A stretch of DNA of 64,000 nucleotides from Acetobacterium wieringae (GTDB lineage Bacteria; Bacillota; Clostridia; Eubacteriales; Eubacteriaceae). Positions within the stretch are counted from its first letter, which is position 1, and every line of letters begins with the position of its first letter. The DNA is taken from positions 108,335 to 172,334 of the forward strand of contig NZ_JAIPPU010000006.1 in the NCBI RefSeq assembly GCF_026646375.1, in the 5' to 3' direction. A program made the translations under genes and the position numbers. The notes under the pieces are model-generated. The model made no database searches and was not told the origin of the DNA. It was given only the letters and a program-made list of their open reading frames with translations. Positions 35,988-45,343 of the stretch are shown piece by piece.

Positions 35988-36569
35988 TTACCTCGTTCTC
36001 TGGATGATGATTAATGTTGGCGGAGATTTTCGATTCAATGTTTGAAAATGATGGGCCACAAAAGGAGCTTCCAACATTTCACACCAGGCAATCACCGCCT
36101 GAGCTTCTTCGAATCCTCCGGGATGCCCCGGATAAAGGCAAATGGTCACCATTCCACCAGACGACAATAGTCGCAATGTACTATTAAGTGCTTTGATCGT
36201 TGTTTCGACTTTTGTAATAATGGCTGGATCACCGCCAGGAAAATAGCCGAGATTAAACATAACCGCTTTCACGGCCTGCCCGCCAACCCCCGCTTCGGCT
36301 AGTCGTGGTATTATAAATTCGTGACTATCACATACTAGCGTCACGTTGTCTACAGATCTGCTACTACCCAGCAAAATTTTAGTCTGTTGCAGTGCAACCG
36401 TCTGAATATCAAAAGCAAAAACCCGGCCGTTTTCACCCACACATTGCCGCAAAAACAGCGTATCCTGTCCGGTTCCAGCTGTGGCATCAACCGCAATGTC
36501 TCCGGGTTCAAGTACCGGTCTCAAAAATTCCCAAGCAAGGTCAGTGACACGCAATGGCTTATTTTTCAC
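35988..36569 (-). CDS. mnmM: tRNA mnm5s2U34 methyltransferase MnmM (YtqB family)
   Basis: About 193 residues. SAM-binding motif GDIAVDATAGTGQDTLFL is followed by GRVFAFDIQ and the family-specific NLGYFPGGD and ICLYPGHPGG, matching the YtqB/PF06962 methyltransferases. B. subtilis YtqB methylates nm5s2U34 of tRNA. I chose GTG 36569, since it aligns with the start of YtqB; a TTG at 36602 is also open. The start overlaps the upstream gene stop, so coupling rather than a strong ribosome binding site is likely. Confidence 0.85.
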   Translation of the reverse strand: MKNKPLRVTDLAWEFLRPVLEPGDIAVDATAGTGQDTLFLRQCVGENGRVFAFDIQTVALQQTKILLGSSRSVDNVTLVCDSHEFIIPRLAEAGVGGQAVKAVMFNLGYFPGGDPAIITKVETTIKALNSTLRLLSSGGMVTICLYPGHPGGFEEAQAVIAWCEMLEAPFVAHHFQTLNRKSPPTLIIIQRTR

Positions 36570-36957
36570 TGCAACCGGCACAAGGCTTGAAAAACTCTCC
36601 AACGAAATCGTGATGGAACAGTATTTCCCCTTCTTCTGTTAATTCATGATCTTTGAAGTATGCAGCAAATTCGCCTGTTGCCCCCTGTACCGACAGGGTT
36701 GTACAACCTTCTTCAGCCATTTTATAAAGCAAGGTTCGAATAATACCATCAAATACTGCCATCATCTGATCACCCTGATAGATCATAATCATCTCGTAAA
36801 TATCGACCTGTTCTTCACCATAAAAAAAACGAATCGCTCCCAAAACTTCAGACTTGGCCGTGTCCTCCGCCACGATATATAGATCCCGTTCTTTTTCTTT
36901 TTCTGGAAACAGTGCCTGAATTTGACTAAACGCTCTTGGAAATCCTATTTTTATCAT
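36559..36957 (-). CDS. Hypothetical protein, possibly GNAT-like
   Basis: 132 residues. The pattern LYIVAEDTAKSEVLGAIRFF, then a helix with FDGIIRTLLYKMAEEG and LSVQGATGEFAAYF, recalls a shortened GNAT acetyltransferase fold, but no acetyl-CoA loop is convincing. It ends with CAGC, a possible metal site. It is coupled to rluB upstream (ATGA overlap) and mnmM downstream, so it travels with RNA-modification genes. Confidence 0.6.
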   Translation of the reverse strand: MIKIGFPRAFSQIQALFPEKEKERDLYIVAEDTAKSEVLGAIRFFYGEEQVDIYEMIMIYQGDQMMAVFDGIIRTLLYKMAEEGCTTLSVQGATGEFAAYFKDHELTEEGEILFHHDFVGEFFKPCAGCSEK

Positions 36958-37661
36958 TCGTTTGCTCCTTTTAAATACGTAATTTCGTTATGATTTAAAT
37001 ACCGCCACTCCCCGGGTTTTAGATTTCCCAAGGTCAGCTTACCAACAGCTACCCGTTTTAAGTCAATGACTGGGTGACCGATAACTGCGCACATTTTCCG
37101 GATCTGTCGTTTTTTTCCTTCGTGAATCTGCATTTCCAGCAGACTGGTCTGTGGATTCACTTTGAGTACCTTGACGGCTGCCGGGGCGGTGTGGTAATCC
37201 TCGATATCGATGCCGTGACGGAAGGCTTCCAAACTGCTTTTGTCAGGACAGCCTTTAACCAGACCAATATAGGTTTTGACAAACTCATGACTGGGGTGAG
37301 TCAACCGAAATGTCAGATCTCCGTCATTCGTCAGCAGCAATAGACCTTCGGTATCCATGTCCAGACGTCCGACGGTGTAAAGCCGTTCTTTTATCGGCAC
37401 CAGATCCAGCACCCGTTGACGACCATGCGTATCCTCTGAAGTCGATAAAACCCCTTTGGGTTTATTAATCATTACATAAATTTTTTCAGCTGTACTCAGT
37501 CGTGTTCCGGCAACGATAATGTCATCGTGTTCCGGTTCAACCAGGAAACCCGGTTCACGAATCGTGATCCCATTAACCTGAACCAGACCCTCCTTGATCA
37601 ATTCTTCAGATTTTCTCCGGGATGCTACCCCGCATTGCGCCATGTATTTTTGAATTCTCAC
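36954..37661 (-). CDS. rluB: Ribosomal large subunit pseudouridine synthase RluB
   Basis: 235 residues. An N-terminal S4 RNA-binding domain (MRIQKYMAQCGVASRRKSEE) precedes the RsuA/RluB catalytic domain with GRLDMDTEGLLLLTNDGDL, which includes the catalytic aspartate. EGKKRQIRKMCAVIGHPV is the conserved C-terminal motif. RluB modifies 23S rRNA near the peptidyl transferase centre. Start is GTG overlapping the scpB stop, a conserved scpA-scpB-rluB arrangement. Confidence 0.93.
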   Translation of the reverse strand: MRIQKYMAQCGVASRRKSEELIKEGLVQVNGITIREPGFLVEPEHDDIIVAGTRLSTAEKIYVMINKPKGVLSTSEDTHGRQRVLDLVPIKERLYTVGRLDMDTEGLLLLTNDGDLTFRLTHPSHEFVKTYIGLVKGCPDKSSLEAFRHGIDIEDYHTAPAAVKVLKVNPQTSLLEMQIHEGKKRQIRKMCAVIGHPVIDLKRVAVGKLTLGNLKPGEWRYLNHNEITYLKGANE

Positions 37662-38308
37662 TGGGCCGCCTCCAAAATCCGGGCATCGCCCATGGTTTTT
37701 TCCAGCATCCCAGCCAGCACCGCTTCACTGGAATCGGCTGAGTCTTGCGTTTTGGTCTTTAACAGTTCCAAATCAAAACTTTCCTGTTTGCCCTGGGAAA
37801 AAACCTCAAACTCCGGCATTTCTTTTAAACTGCTTAAGCCCATGGTCTTTAAAAAGGCGTTGGTCGTTTTATAAAGAATCGGTCGACCCGGTGCTTCCAG
37901 ACGGCCACCATCACAAATCAACCCCCGATCCAGCAAACGTTGAATGGCACTGCTGGAGCTGACTCCTCTGAGATCATCAACGGCCAGCCGAGTAACCGGT
38001 TGACGGTAGGCAATAATTGCCAGGGTTTCCAGAGCCGCCCGGGATAAACCGGTTTTTTCCTGCTGGCGGGTAATGTCTTTGATGTACGCATAGTATTCCG
38101 GTTTTGTGGAAAGCTGATAGGTATCCTTTATTTGAACCAGACGAATGCCTCTGGCCTGCGATTGATAATCCTGTTTAAGAATCTCCATCGCAAACTGCAC
38201 TTCCGCTACTGGTTTATCCAGACATCGACACAGTTCCGACATCGATACCCCATCACCAGCGCCGAACAGAATCCCTTCGATGACGCCGGCCAATTCATCA
38301 CTGTTCAT
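37658..38308 (-). CDS. scpB: Segregation and condensation protein B
   Basis: About 216 residues from ATG 38308 (MNSDELAGVIEGILFGAG), preceded by GGAGGTGGAGG. Tandem winged helices; the conserved LSRAALETLAIIAYRQPVTR and GLICDGGRLEAPGRPILY are typical of ScpB. With ScpA and SMC it forms the bacterial condensin. It overlaps scpA by 11 bases. Confidence 0.94.
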   Translation of the reverse strand: MNSDELAGVIEGILFGAGDGVSMSELCRCLDKPVAEVQFAMEILKQDYQSQARGIRLVQIKDTYQLSTKPEYYAYIKDITRQQEKTGLSRAALETLAIIAYRQPVTRLAVDDLRGVSSSSAIQRLLDRGLICDGGRLEAPGRPILYKTTNAFLKTMGLSSLKEMPEFEVFSQGKQESFDLELLKTKTQDSADSSEAVLAGMLEKTMGDARILEAAQ

Positions 38309-39035
38309 TCTCCTCCACCTCCCTATGAATTTGAAAATCAATAAATACCCGATTTTGAAGCAATCTAAGCCCGCTGGTTTTAACCATCTCCAGCAGTGAT
38401 AGCAGGGTTACCACCACTTCCTCCCGAGAAATATCTGGATGAAGTAGCTCTGAAAAGCTGACTCCGTCATCGCCAGCCTGAACCAGAATCTCCGTTATTT
38501 CAGCAATTTTTTCTTCTATACTGAATAACTCCCGAATGATCTTCTGCGGCGGTGCAATCGCCTCACTCTCTTCTTCCTTCTGAAACAACAGCCGTTTAAA
38601 GCACTGTTCCAGGGCGTAGGGATCAATAACAAGCGGAGCCGCTTCCGCATTTTGTGGAATGTACTCCGGATCGCGATAAATGGCGCAAAGCTCCTCTTGC
38701 TCCCGTGACTGAAAATAACGACTAATCTCTTTAAAGACCTTATATTCCACCAGTTGACGAACCAGTCTGGCCTGAAGATCTTCGGCATCTTCCTGCTCGG
38801 TCTCGGTTTTTGGCAGTAATGCCTTCGCCTTGATCTCCAGCAATCTAGCCGCCATGATAATGAATTCGCTGGCAACATCCATATCCATGTCCTGCCAGCT
38901 GCGAATTTGTAATAAATACTGGTTGGTAATCTCAGCAATGGGAATATCACAAATATCGATCTTATTTTTCTGGATCAGATTGATTAGCAGATCCAGGGGC
39001 CCTTCAAACGTCTCCAGACTAACTGCATATGCCAT
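38298..39035 (-). CDS. scpA: Segregation and condensation protein A
   Basis: 245 residues. The N-terminal FEGPLDLLINLIQKNKIDIC is the hallmark of ScpA, followed by IPIAEITNQYL and FIIMAARLLEIKAKALLP. The C-terminal winged helix binds the SMC head. It links the two SMC ATPase heads. It lies two bases after the site-2 protease gene stop. Confidence 0.95.
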   Translation of the reverse strand: MAYAVSLETFEGPLDLLINLIQKNKIDICDIPIAEITNQYLLQIRSWQDMDMDVASEFIIMAARLLEIKAKALLPKTETEQEDAEDLQARLVRQLVEYKVFKEISRYFQSREQEELCAIYRDPEYIPQNAEAAPLVIDPYALEQCFKRLLFQKEEESEAIAPPQKIIRELFSIEEKIAEITEILVQAGDDGVSFSELLHPDISREEVVVTLLSLLEMVKTSGLRLLQNRVFIDFQIHREVEENEQ

Positions 39036-39037
39036 CG

Positions 39038-39679
39038 TCAGGACCAGATCAGATTAAATATTGGCAGTAATATCGCAAAAAACAGGCTCGATATCCCATT
39101 AATAACAGGATTAATAATCAATCCCAATAACCCGGTAAACGCCAGGACGAAAATTGCAATCATACCATAGCGTTGATATTTATAGTACGTCATCAATGCC
39201 TTTGGTGGTAAAAATAAAACCAGAATCTGGGAGCCATCCAGTGGTGGAATCGGAATAATATTAAAGACCGCAAACATAATATTATAAATATAAATATACT
39301 GCAGTACCAGCATCAACACTTCATTATTAAGCGGAACCACTGCCAGATAGGCAGCCATTCCTAAAAATGCCAGAATCAGATTGGTGAGCACCCCCGACAG
39401 CGATACCACAATCATTCCTTTCTTTCGATCTTTGAAATTTCCGGGATTAACCGGTACCGGTTTGGCCCAACCAAAGCGAAACAGCAGCATCGAAATAAAT
39501 CCCAGCGGATCAATATGTTTCAGCGGGTTTAGGGTTAATCGTCCGGCATTTTTAGGGGTCGGATCCCCCATAGAATCTGCGGCATAGCCGTGGGCCATTT
39601 CATGAAAACTGATGGCGATCAGTATTCCTGGCAGGCTCAATATTAGATTATAAAAATAGTCTGGTGTAAAATTAAACAT
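39038..39679 (-). CDS. Site-2 protease family membrane metalloprotease (M50)
   Basis: About 213 residues. Membrane helix 1 carries ISFHEMAHGYAADSMGD (HExxH) and a later helix has FNIIPIPPLDGSQIL, whose aspartate is the third ligand. It has six or so hydrophobic segments. ATG 39679 was chosen because GAGGT sits seven bases upstream; ATG 39703 is also in frame. Members of the YwhC group are associated with scpAB across Firmicutes. Confidence 0.92.
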   Translation of the reverse strand: MFNFTPDYFYNLILSLPGILIAISFHEMAHGYAADSMGDPTPKNAGRLTLNPLKHIDPLGFISMLLFRFGWAKPVPVNPGNFKDRKKGMIVVSLSGVLTNLILAFLGMAAYLAVVPLNNEVLMLVLQYIYIYNIMFAVFNIIPIPPLDGSQILVLFLPPKALMTYYKYQRYGMIAIFVLAFTGLLGLIINPVINGISSLFFAILLPIFNLIWS

Positions 39680-39827
39680 TATTCTTACCTCATAATTTGA
39701 CATTGTATCTTTGATTCACTCAAACAATCGCTCCTTTTTAGCTACCGCGTTGACAAATCAAATTTCCCTTTTTTTCTGCTCCACCCTTAGGTGCTTAACC
39801 GATACGTCAAAGCGCTGATGCATAATA

Positions 39828-39880
39828 CAAAATAGATGATTTATTCTAATGCTCTGCATCGAAATAAACCATCTATCCTC
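39828..39880 (-). terminator. Terminator of the nrdR-NUDIX genes
   Basis: A 14-bp stem (39832-39845 with 39863-39876, one G-T pair) with a small inner hairpin in the loop is followed on the minus strand by TTTTG. Confidence 0.7.
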
Positions 39881-39891
39881 ATTGAACATTA

Positions 39892-40446
39892 TTACTTTGC
39901 TATCATTCTTCTGGCGGCAATGGTGAAATAATATCCCAGTGCTGCCACGGTTTTGCCGTCAATAAATTGTCCGTTGATAAACAGTGTCCGCACCGTCTTG
40001 ACGGGAATTTTAACAACTCGAATATATTCATCGGGATCTTGTTCCAGGGGATCCCAAACAAACTCCGTAGCACAAAATAGGGTAATTTTCTCCGTACAAT
40101 AACCAGGCGTCGGAATAAATTCGCCCAGCTTAAAAAGATTAAGTGGCCGATAACCAATTTCCTCGCGACATTCCCGGATGGCTGCAGCTTCCGGATCTTC
40201 TCCGTTTTCCAGTAAACCGGCCGGTATTTCAGTTAATAGTTGCTGACTGGCAATTCGATATTGTTTTACAAAAAGCATTTGGCCATTTTTAACCGCCAAA
40301 ACGGCCACTGCTCCCTGATGCTCAACAATCTCACGTTTTGATAAACTACCGTCTGGAAGTTCAACCTCATCAATCCGTAACTTAACAATCCGGCCGTCAT
40401 AAATCGAGTCGCTCTTTATGGTTTTTTCAAACTGTTTCATGTCCAC
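39892..40446 (-). CDS. NUDIX hydrolase, ADP-ribose pyrophosphatase type
   Basis: 184 residues. The Nudix box is [22 protein letters not shown]. The preceding [11 protein letters not shown] and [19 protein letters not shown] match the ADP-ribose pyrophosphatase (YqkG) subgroup. It hydrolyses ADP-ribose to AMP and ribose 5-phosphate. Its start overlaps nrdR by 20 bases. Confidence 0.92.
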   Translation of the reverse strand: MDMKQFEKTIKSDSIYDGRIVKLRIDEVELPDGSLSKREIVEHQGAVAVLAVKNGQMLFVKQYRIASQQLLTEIPAGLLENGEDPEAAAIRECREEIGYRPLNLFKLGEFIPTPGYCTEKITLFCATEFVWDPLEQDPDEYIRVVKIPVKTVRTLFINGQFIDGKTVAALGYYFTIAARRMIAK

Positions 40447-40909
40447 CCTCGGTCTGTTTTTCGGAAATCAATCGTTCCAGTTCATCCATAAACGAAGCAA
40501 CATCCTTAAATTGTCGATATACTGAGGCAAAACGGACATAGGCGACCTGATCCATACTCTTTAAGGCAACCATCACCTGTTCCCCGATCAACGAAGAGGG
40601 CACTTCTTTCATTTCACTTTGATAGAGACTCCGTTCCAGATCATCAACCACTGTTTTTATGGCATCAATGGGCACCGGTCGTTTTTCACAGGCCTTAATC
40701 ATACCATTAAATATTTTGTTTTTGTCGAAGGCAGTTCGCTGACCGCCTTTTTTAACAACAATCAGGGGAATGTTCTCGATCCGTTCGTAGGTGGTAAACC
40801 GTTTATTACAGCGGTTGCATTCCCGGCGACGGCGAATCATTGTTCCTTCTTCAGATGGCCGAGAATCGACCACCTTACTGTCATCGAACGCACAATACGG
40901 ACATTTCAT
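40427..40909 (-). CDS. nrdR: Transcriptional repressor NrdR
   Basis: 160 residues. The zinc ribbon is [13 protein letters not shown] ... [15 protein letters not shown], followed by the ATP-cone [19 protein letters not shown]. NrdR represses ribonucleotide reductase operons when dATP is bound. It is five bases downstream of ftsZ, so the two are probably cotranscribed. Confidence 0.96.
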   Translation of the reverse strand: MKCPYCAFDDSKVVDSRPSEEGTMIRRRRECNRCNKRFTTYERIENIPLIVVKKGGQRTAFDKNKIFNGMIKACEKRPVPIDAIKTVVDDLERSLYQSEMKEVPSSLIGEQVMVALKSMDQVAYVRFASVYRQFKDVASFMDELERLISEKQTEGGHETV

Positions 40910-40914
40910 CGGGA

Positions 40915-41967
40915 TTATTCTTGAGTCAGAAAATCTGGAATTGAAAATTCACCAACGGAATCATTGGCACTCTTGACAACTTTTTTAATAACGGCTTTCT
41001 TTTCTTTTTCACCGCCGGATAAAAAACCGGTAGCAATAACGGTAATCTTGATTTCATCGCCAAGAGATTCATCAATGGTTGCTCCAAAAATAACGTTGGC
41101 ATCTGGATCGGACGCTTCTCTGGCGATGCTGGCAGCCTTATCCACTTCAAATAATGACAGGTCTTCACCCGCAGTGATATTAAGCAGTACGCCGGTTGCA
41201 CCATCAATCTGGGTTTCCAACAGTGGACTGAGAATCGCTTGTTTAGCAGCTTCTTCAGCTCGGTTATCACCGGTTGCCCGACCAACACCCATATGAGCGA
41301 GACCGGTGTCTTTCATAATTGTTTTGACATCGGCAAAATCAAGACTGATCAGACCTGGCATAGCGATCAGATCGGAAATACTCTTAACCCCCTGAAGCAG
41401 AACATCATCGGCCAATTTAAAGGCATCTTTTAGCGAGGTTGATTTATCGGCCATTCTTAATAACCGGTCATTTGGAATTGTTACCAGCGAATCGACATTT
41501 TCCTGTAAAAACTCACTGGCAATCTGAGCATTACGCATCCGCACCCGGCCTTCAAAAGAAAATGGCTTGGTAACCACACCAATGGTTAAAATGCCCATAT
41601 CTTTGGCGATTTTTGCAATAATCGGAGCTGCTCCAGAGCCAGTTCCACCACCCATACCAGCTGTTAAAAACAGAAGATCAGTGTCTTTGATCATATCGGC
41701 AATGGCATCTTTGCTTTCTTCAGCAGCTTTCTGTCCAATCTCAGGATTCCCTCCGGAACCGAGTCCTTGAGTTATTTTTTCTCCAATTTGAAGTTTCTTT
41801 TCAGACAAAGCTAAAGCCAGGGCTTGCTTATCGGTATTGATCGCAATAAAATCCACGCCCTTCATTCCGGCTTCAATCATGCGATTAATGGCATTATTTC
41901 CGCCACCACCAACACCTATAACCCGAATTTTTGCAAAATTATCGTAATTCCCATCTAATTCAAACAC
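40915..41967 (-). CDS. ftsZ: Cell division protein FtsZ
   Basis: About 350 residues from GTG 41967 ([20 protein letters not shown]), behind a perfect AGGAGG. Tubulin signature [15 protein letters not shown] near residue 107, nucleotide-binding [11 protein letters not shown], and the C-terminal peptide SIPDFLTQE that binds FtsA or other membrane tethers. It forms the division ring. No ftsA is found in the cluster. An in-frame upstream extension without family similarity was rejected. Confidence 0.97.
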   Translation of the reverse strand: MFELDGNYDNFAKIRVIGVGGGGNNAINRMIEAGMKGVDFIAINTDKQALALALSEKKLQIGEKITQGLGSGGNPEIGQKAAEESKDAIADMIKDTDLLFLTAGMGGGTGSGAAPIIAKIAKDMGILTIGVVTKPFSFEGRVRMRNAQIASEFLQENVDSLVTIPNDRLLRMADKSTSLKDAFKLADDVLLQGVKSISDLIAMPGLISLDFADVKTIMKDTGLAHMGVGRATGDNRAEEAAKQAILSPLLETQIDGATGVLLNITAGEDLSLFEVDKAASIAREASDPDANVIFGATIDESLGDEIKITVIATGFLSGGEKEKKAVIKKVVKSANDSVGEFSIPDFLTQE

Positions 41968-42117
41968 TTTTATTCCTCCTCTTACTAAACAGCTTTCCCT
42001 ACTAAATTGATATTGCTTGTATCTTTTTTTCTGAAACACTTTGCTAATTTCAGTTGCTTTTAATCGTTTAAAACATCGCCTTCCCGTATTCAGGGTTAAA
42101 GAAATGTTCACTCCTTT

Positions 42118-42146
42118 ATATTAACCTTTATTGACAAATTTTTCAA
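42118..42146 (-). promoter_or_regulatory. Promoter upstream of ftsZ
   Basis: Minus-strand TTGAAA (42141-42146), 17-base spacer and TAATAT (42118-42123). Its predicted start gives about a 145-base leader for ftsZ, allowing expression apart from the upstream dcw genes. Confidence 0.65.
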
Positions 42147-42233
42147 CTATTGAATAATAAATTAAGTAAAATAACGTTAATATTTTATTATTCACAGAAA
42201 TAACTTGACAAAATGCCGGGCTGTCCCAAACGC

Positions 42234-43079
42234 TTAGCGGGGTTTAATGACTGGTTTTGTCCCTGCTGCCAGATTAATAATCATGTTACTGGTATTTTTA
42301 TCCAGATTTGTCTGAATATAAGGCTTATTATCCATATAATTATCATAATCCCAAAGAATAATGACTGTTCCATTTTTGGTGACAATTTCATAAGTGTTCA
42401 CATCCGTCATCCGCACCTCGGATATCTTCGCCAAGTTACCGTCACTCTTTAGATCTTTCAGAATATTCATTACGGTGTCAAAACGCCAGTAGGGCTCAAC
42501 CACTACTTCCTTACCAATCTCCGATATGGATACTGCATCACTGCCAAAAACTAATGGGATATCCGTTTTTCTTAAATATTCTCCGTCTTCGATCAGTTTT
42601 TTGTCTTCAGTGAGATAATAAACCTTGTTATCATAATTGACCGCACAAATCGGTACCGACTCAACCATGCGGATCAGAATCTTATTGGGCATGATTTTGG
42701 ATATTTCCAATTCATCCAGATTCATCAGTGAATTAATATTGTAATTTGCCTGATTGACATCGATCAAAAAAATACTTTCGCCCACGTTGATGCCCGATGC
42801 TTTTACAACGGTCTCAGTATCAATAATCTCATTTCCGACCACTTCGATTTCTGCAATATTAAATATCCCCAGGTTAACAGCCTGATAAGCGCCAAAACTG
42901 ATCGCACCAATTACCCCTAGAATAACCAGAATCGTAATCAACCCTTTCATGATCCGTTTTCGCTTATTTGCTTTGCGTTGCCGACGCCGTTGCTCCCGAA
43001 GCTCCTGCTTTGTCGGCTCGTAGTTTTGCGGTTTATTGATGATTTTATCTTTGGGTTTCTTCTTCTTTGATCGTTTCAT
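42234..43079 (-). CDS. ftsQ: Cell division protein FtsQ/DivIB
   Basis: 281 residues. A highly basic cytoplasmic tail (MKRSKKKKPKDKIINKP, then RRRQRKANKRKR) precedes one membrane helix (about 46-67) and the POTRA domain starting FNIAEIEVVGNEIIDTETVV. The rest forms the beta domain that contacts FtsB/L. Start overlaps the murG stop by one base. Confidence 0.92.
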   Translation of the reverse strand: MKRSKKKKPKDKIINKPQNYEPTKQELREQRRRQRKANKRKRIMKGLITILVILGVIGAISFGAYQAVNLGIFNIAEIEVVGNEIIDTETVVKASGINVGESIFLIDVNQANYNINSLMNLDELEISKIMPNKILIRMVESVPICAVNYDNKVYYLTEDKKLIEDGEYLRKTDIPLVFGSDAVSISEIGKEVVVEPYWRFDTVMNILKDLKSDGNLAKISEVRMTDVNTYEIVTKNGTVIILWDYDNYMDNKPYIQTNLDKNTSNMIINLAAGTKPVIKPR

Positions 43080-44182
43080 TAATTCTCCATTAATTTCTTG
43101 ATTTCATCATAAATCCGATCTCCGGCATTATTTATACTCAGCTCTTTCGTAATTTGACCCATAGTCTGACGTTTTTTGTCGTCATCCAATAGCGTTTCAA
43201 CCATTTGAATCAACAGCGCTCCAGTCAGATCTTTGTCCTTAATCAGAACCCCACCGCCTGGATCAGTAATCACCCGGGCATTGAATTCCTGATGATTTCC
43301 GGCAGCCATTGGGTAAGGTACCAGAATTGAAGGTACTCCCATCGCCTGAATTTCCGCCACTGACATCGCTCCTGAACGACTGATCACCAGATCCGCCGCA
43401 CCTAAAAGACGGTGTACTTCATTACTGTAAGCTTCCACGAAAACATGGCCGGATGGGGAAAGTCCGAAGTTTTCAACTTCTTTTTTTATCAACTGGTACT
43501 GATCTTTTCCAGTTAAATGATAAATGATCCGATCCTCCCGATTCTGATAGGATGCAATCAGCGATAGTGCACTCTGATTGATGGAACCAGCCCCCTGACT
43601 GCCTCCCATGATCAGCACCATTTTTTGAGTGTCAGAAAGATTCAAATGCTTTCGCAATTCACAGCGGTCGATTTGATGATATTCTGCCCGCACCGGGTTT
43701 CCGGCCAGAAAGGTTCGCTCTCCGGGAAAATATTGTTTCGCCTCTTTAAAACTAATGGCAATTCGATCAACCCGTTTACCCAGCATTAAATTGGTTTTGC
43801 CGGGATAGGCATTCTGTTCATGGATCATCGTTTTGATCTTTCGACGACTGGCAATTAACAACAACGGTCCAGCGGTAAAACCGCCAGTACCAATCACCAG
43901 ATCCGGCTTGTGTTTTGCAATTATTTTTTTGGCATCGTTGAGTCCGTCAAAAATTCCTTTAATTGCTGCCAATGTTTCCAGGGAAGCTTTTCGTTCAAAA
44001 CCCCTGACCCGAATATACTCAATCGGATAGCCATACTGAGGAATAATATTCTTTTCCATTCCCACCATTGATCCAATAAAGATAATCTCGGCTCCGGGAT
44101 TTTCTGTTTTTATCTTTTCAGCAATGGCCAGTCCCGGATAGATATGTCCCCCGGTTCCGCCGGCTGCAATCAGTACTTTCAC
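43079..44182 (-). CDS. murG: UDP-GlcNAc:lipid I transferase MurG
   Basis: 367 residues. GGTGGHIYPGLAIAEKI is the N-terminal G-loop and LVISRSGAMSVAEIQAMGVP is the UDP-GlcNAc-binding region, with PSILVPYPMAAGNHQEFNA after it. It converts lipid I to lipid II on the inner membrane face. It directly follows ftsW (three-base gap). Confidence 0.96.
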   Translation of the reverse strand: MKVLIAAGGTGGHIYPGLAIAEKIKTENPGAEIIFIGSMVGMEKNIIPQYGYPIEYIRVRGFERKASLETLAAIKGIFDGLNDAKKIIAKHKPDLVIGTGGFTAGPLLLIASRRKIKTMIHEQNAYPGKTNLMLGKRVDRIAISFKEAKQYFPGERTFLAGNPVRAEYHQIDRCELRKHLNLSDTQKMVLIMGGSQGAGSINQSALSLIASYQNREDRIIYHLTGKDQYQLIKKEVENFGLSPSGHVFVEAYSNEVHRLLGAADLVISRSGAMSVAEIQAMGVPSILVPYPMAAGNHQEFNARVITDPGGGVLIKDKDLTGALLIQMVETLLDDDKKRQTMGQITKELSINNAGDRIYDEIKKLMEN

Positions 44183-44185
44183 CGT

Positions 44186-45325
44186 CTACCTCACAATCTT
44201 TTTCTTGTTCGCTGCTGGCTTTCTGGTCAGCTCCAGTTTTTTGCCAAGATCAACATTTCTGGAAATATTTAGAATCGGCCCCATCATCCCAAATAGAATA
44301 ACCATTGAGGAACCACCGGCACTGATAAAGGGCAGGGCCATCCCGGTTACCGGGATAATCGCTGAAGCCACCCCAATATTAACCAATACCTGAAATGCCA
44401 GCAGCAGCATAACGCTGCTGGTATACAGATAAGCGAAGGTGTCCTGAGATTTTTGGGCAATCTGAAAGCCCCGCCAGATGACAAAGGCAAATACGCCCAA
44501 AACCAGCAAACAGCCAATAAAACCGAATTCTTCGGCGATGTTGGCAAAGATAAAATCATTCTGTAACTCCGGCAAAAACAGATACTTCTGTTTGCCATTA
44601 CCCAAGCCTCGGCCAAAGATTCCTCCCGTCCCGATTGCTAAGAGCGACTGGGAGATCTGATAATCATATCCACCTTTGCCCAAAAAAACATTGAAACGAT
44701 CGAGCCGCCAGGGTTCAGCGATCATTAAACCGGCCACCGCCAATAATCCAAAACCCAGATAGGGGTAGAAAAGTTTGAATTTTATCCCGCCAAAATAAAA
44801 CACCCCACCGGCAGCCAGCGCAATCGCCATGGCTGCACTTAGCGATGGTTCAATGGCAGTCAGCCCGCAGATCAGTCCCAGTGGCAGCATGCAATTTAAT
44901 AAAAATGGCATGTTTTCTTTAATAATTCCGGGTTTTCGGGAAATAACCGTACTCATATAAAGTATTACAGCGACCTTGGCTAATTCCGACGGCTGAAAGG
45001 TAGTCACTTTAAAATCGATCCACCGCCTGGCATCATTTACCTTTAATCCGATTCCTGGGATTAAAACAATAATCAATAGAAAAACAGAAATCACAATGCC
45101 CACCAGATAGTATTTTTTATAAACCCGGTAATCAATCCTACTCATGATCCCCATGACGGTCACACCCAAAATGACAAAAACCAGTTGTTTCAAGAACAGG
45201 GCATAGCCTTTTTCGCCACTGATTGTGGATGAGTACATGCTGGCACTAAATACCATAATCACCCCGATACCCGCCAACAGCATCAGGGCAATCAAAAAGG
45301 GGCGATCTATTTTTCCATTCTTCAT
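44186..45325 (-). CDS. ftsW: Lipid II polymerase FtsW (SEDS family)
   Basis: 379 residues, about 10 membrane helices. Conserved SEDS motifs include WIDFKVTTFQPSELAKVAVI, GTGGIFGRGLGNGKQKYLFL and PVTGMALPFISAGGSSM. SEDS proteins polymerise glycan strands together with a class B PBP, here probably the one encoded at 49.2-51.6 kb. Confidence 0.95.
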   Translation of the reverse strand: MKNGKIDRPFLIALMLLAGIGVIMVFSASMYSSTISGEKGYALFLKQLVFVILGVTVMGIMSRIDYRVYKKYYLVGIVISVFLLIIVLIPGIGLKVNDARRWIDFKVTTFQPSELAKVAVILYMSTVISRKPGIIKENMPFLLNCMLPLGLICGLTAIEPSLSAAMAIALAAGGVFYFGGIKFKLFYPYLGFGLLAVAGLMIAEPWRLDRFNVFLGKGGYDYQISQSLLAIGTGGIFGRGLGNGKQKYLFLPELQNDFIFANIAEEFGFIGCLLVLGVFAFVIWRGFQIAQKSQDTFAYLYTSSVMLLLAFQVLVNIGVASAIIPVTGMALPFISAGGSSMVILFGMMGPILNISRNVDLGKKLELTRKPAANKKKIVR

Positions 45326-45343
45326 GGTTTACTCCTCGGTTTC

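Noticed and set aside
38516..38950. 144-codon open frame overlapping scpA
   Set aside because: Same strand, other frame, Arg/Trp-rich translation typical of out-of-frame reading of scpA.
41968..42111. 48-codon in-frame extension upstream of ftsZ
   Set aside because: No family similarity, and the GTG at 41967 has a perfect AGGAGG; the extension coincides with the leader after the predicted promoter.
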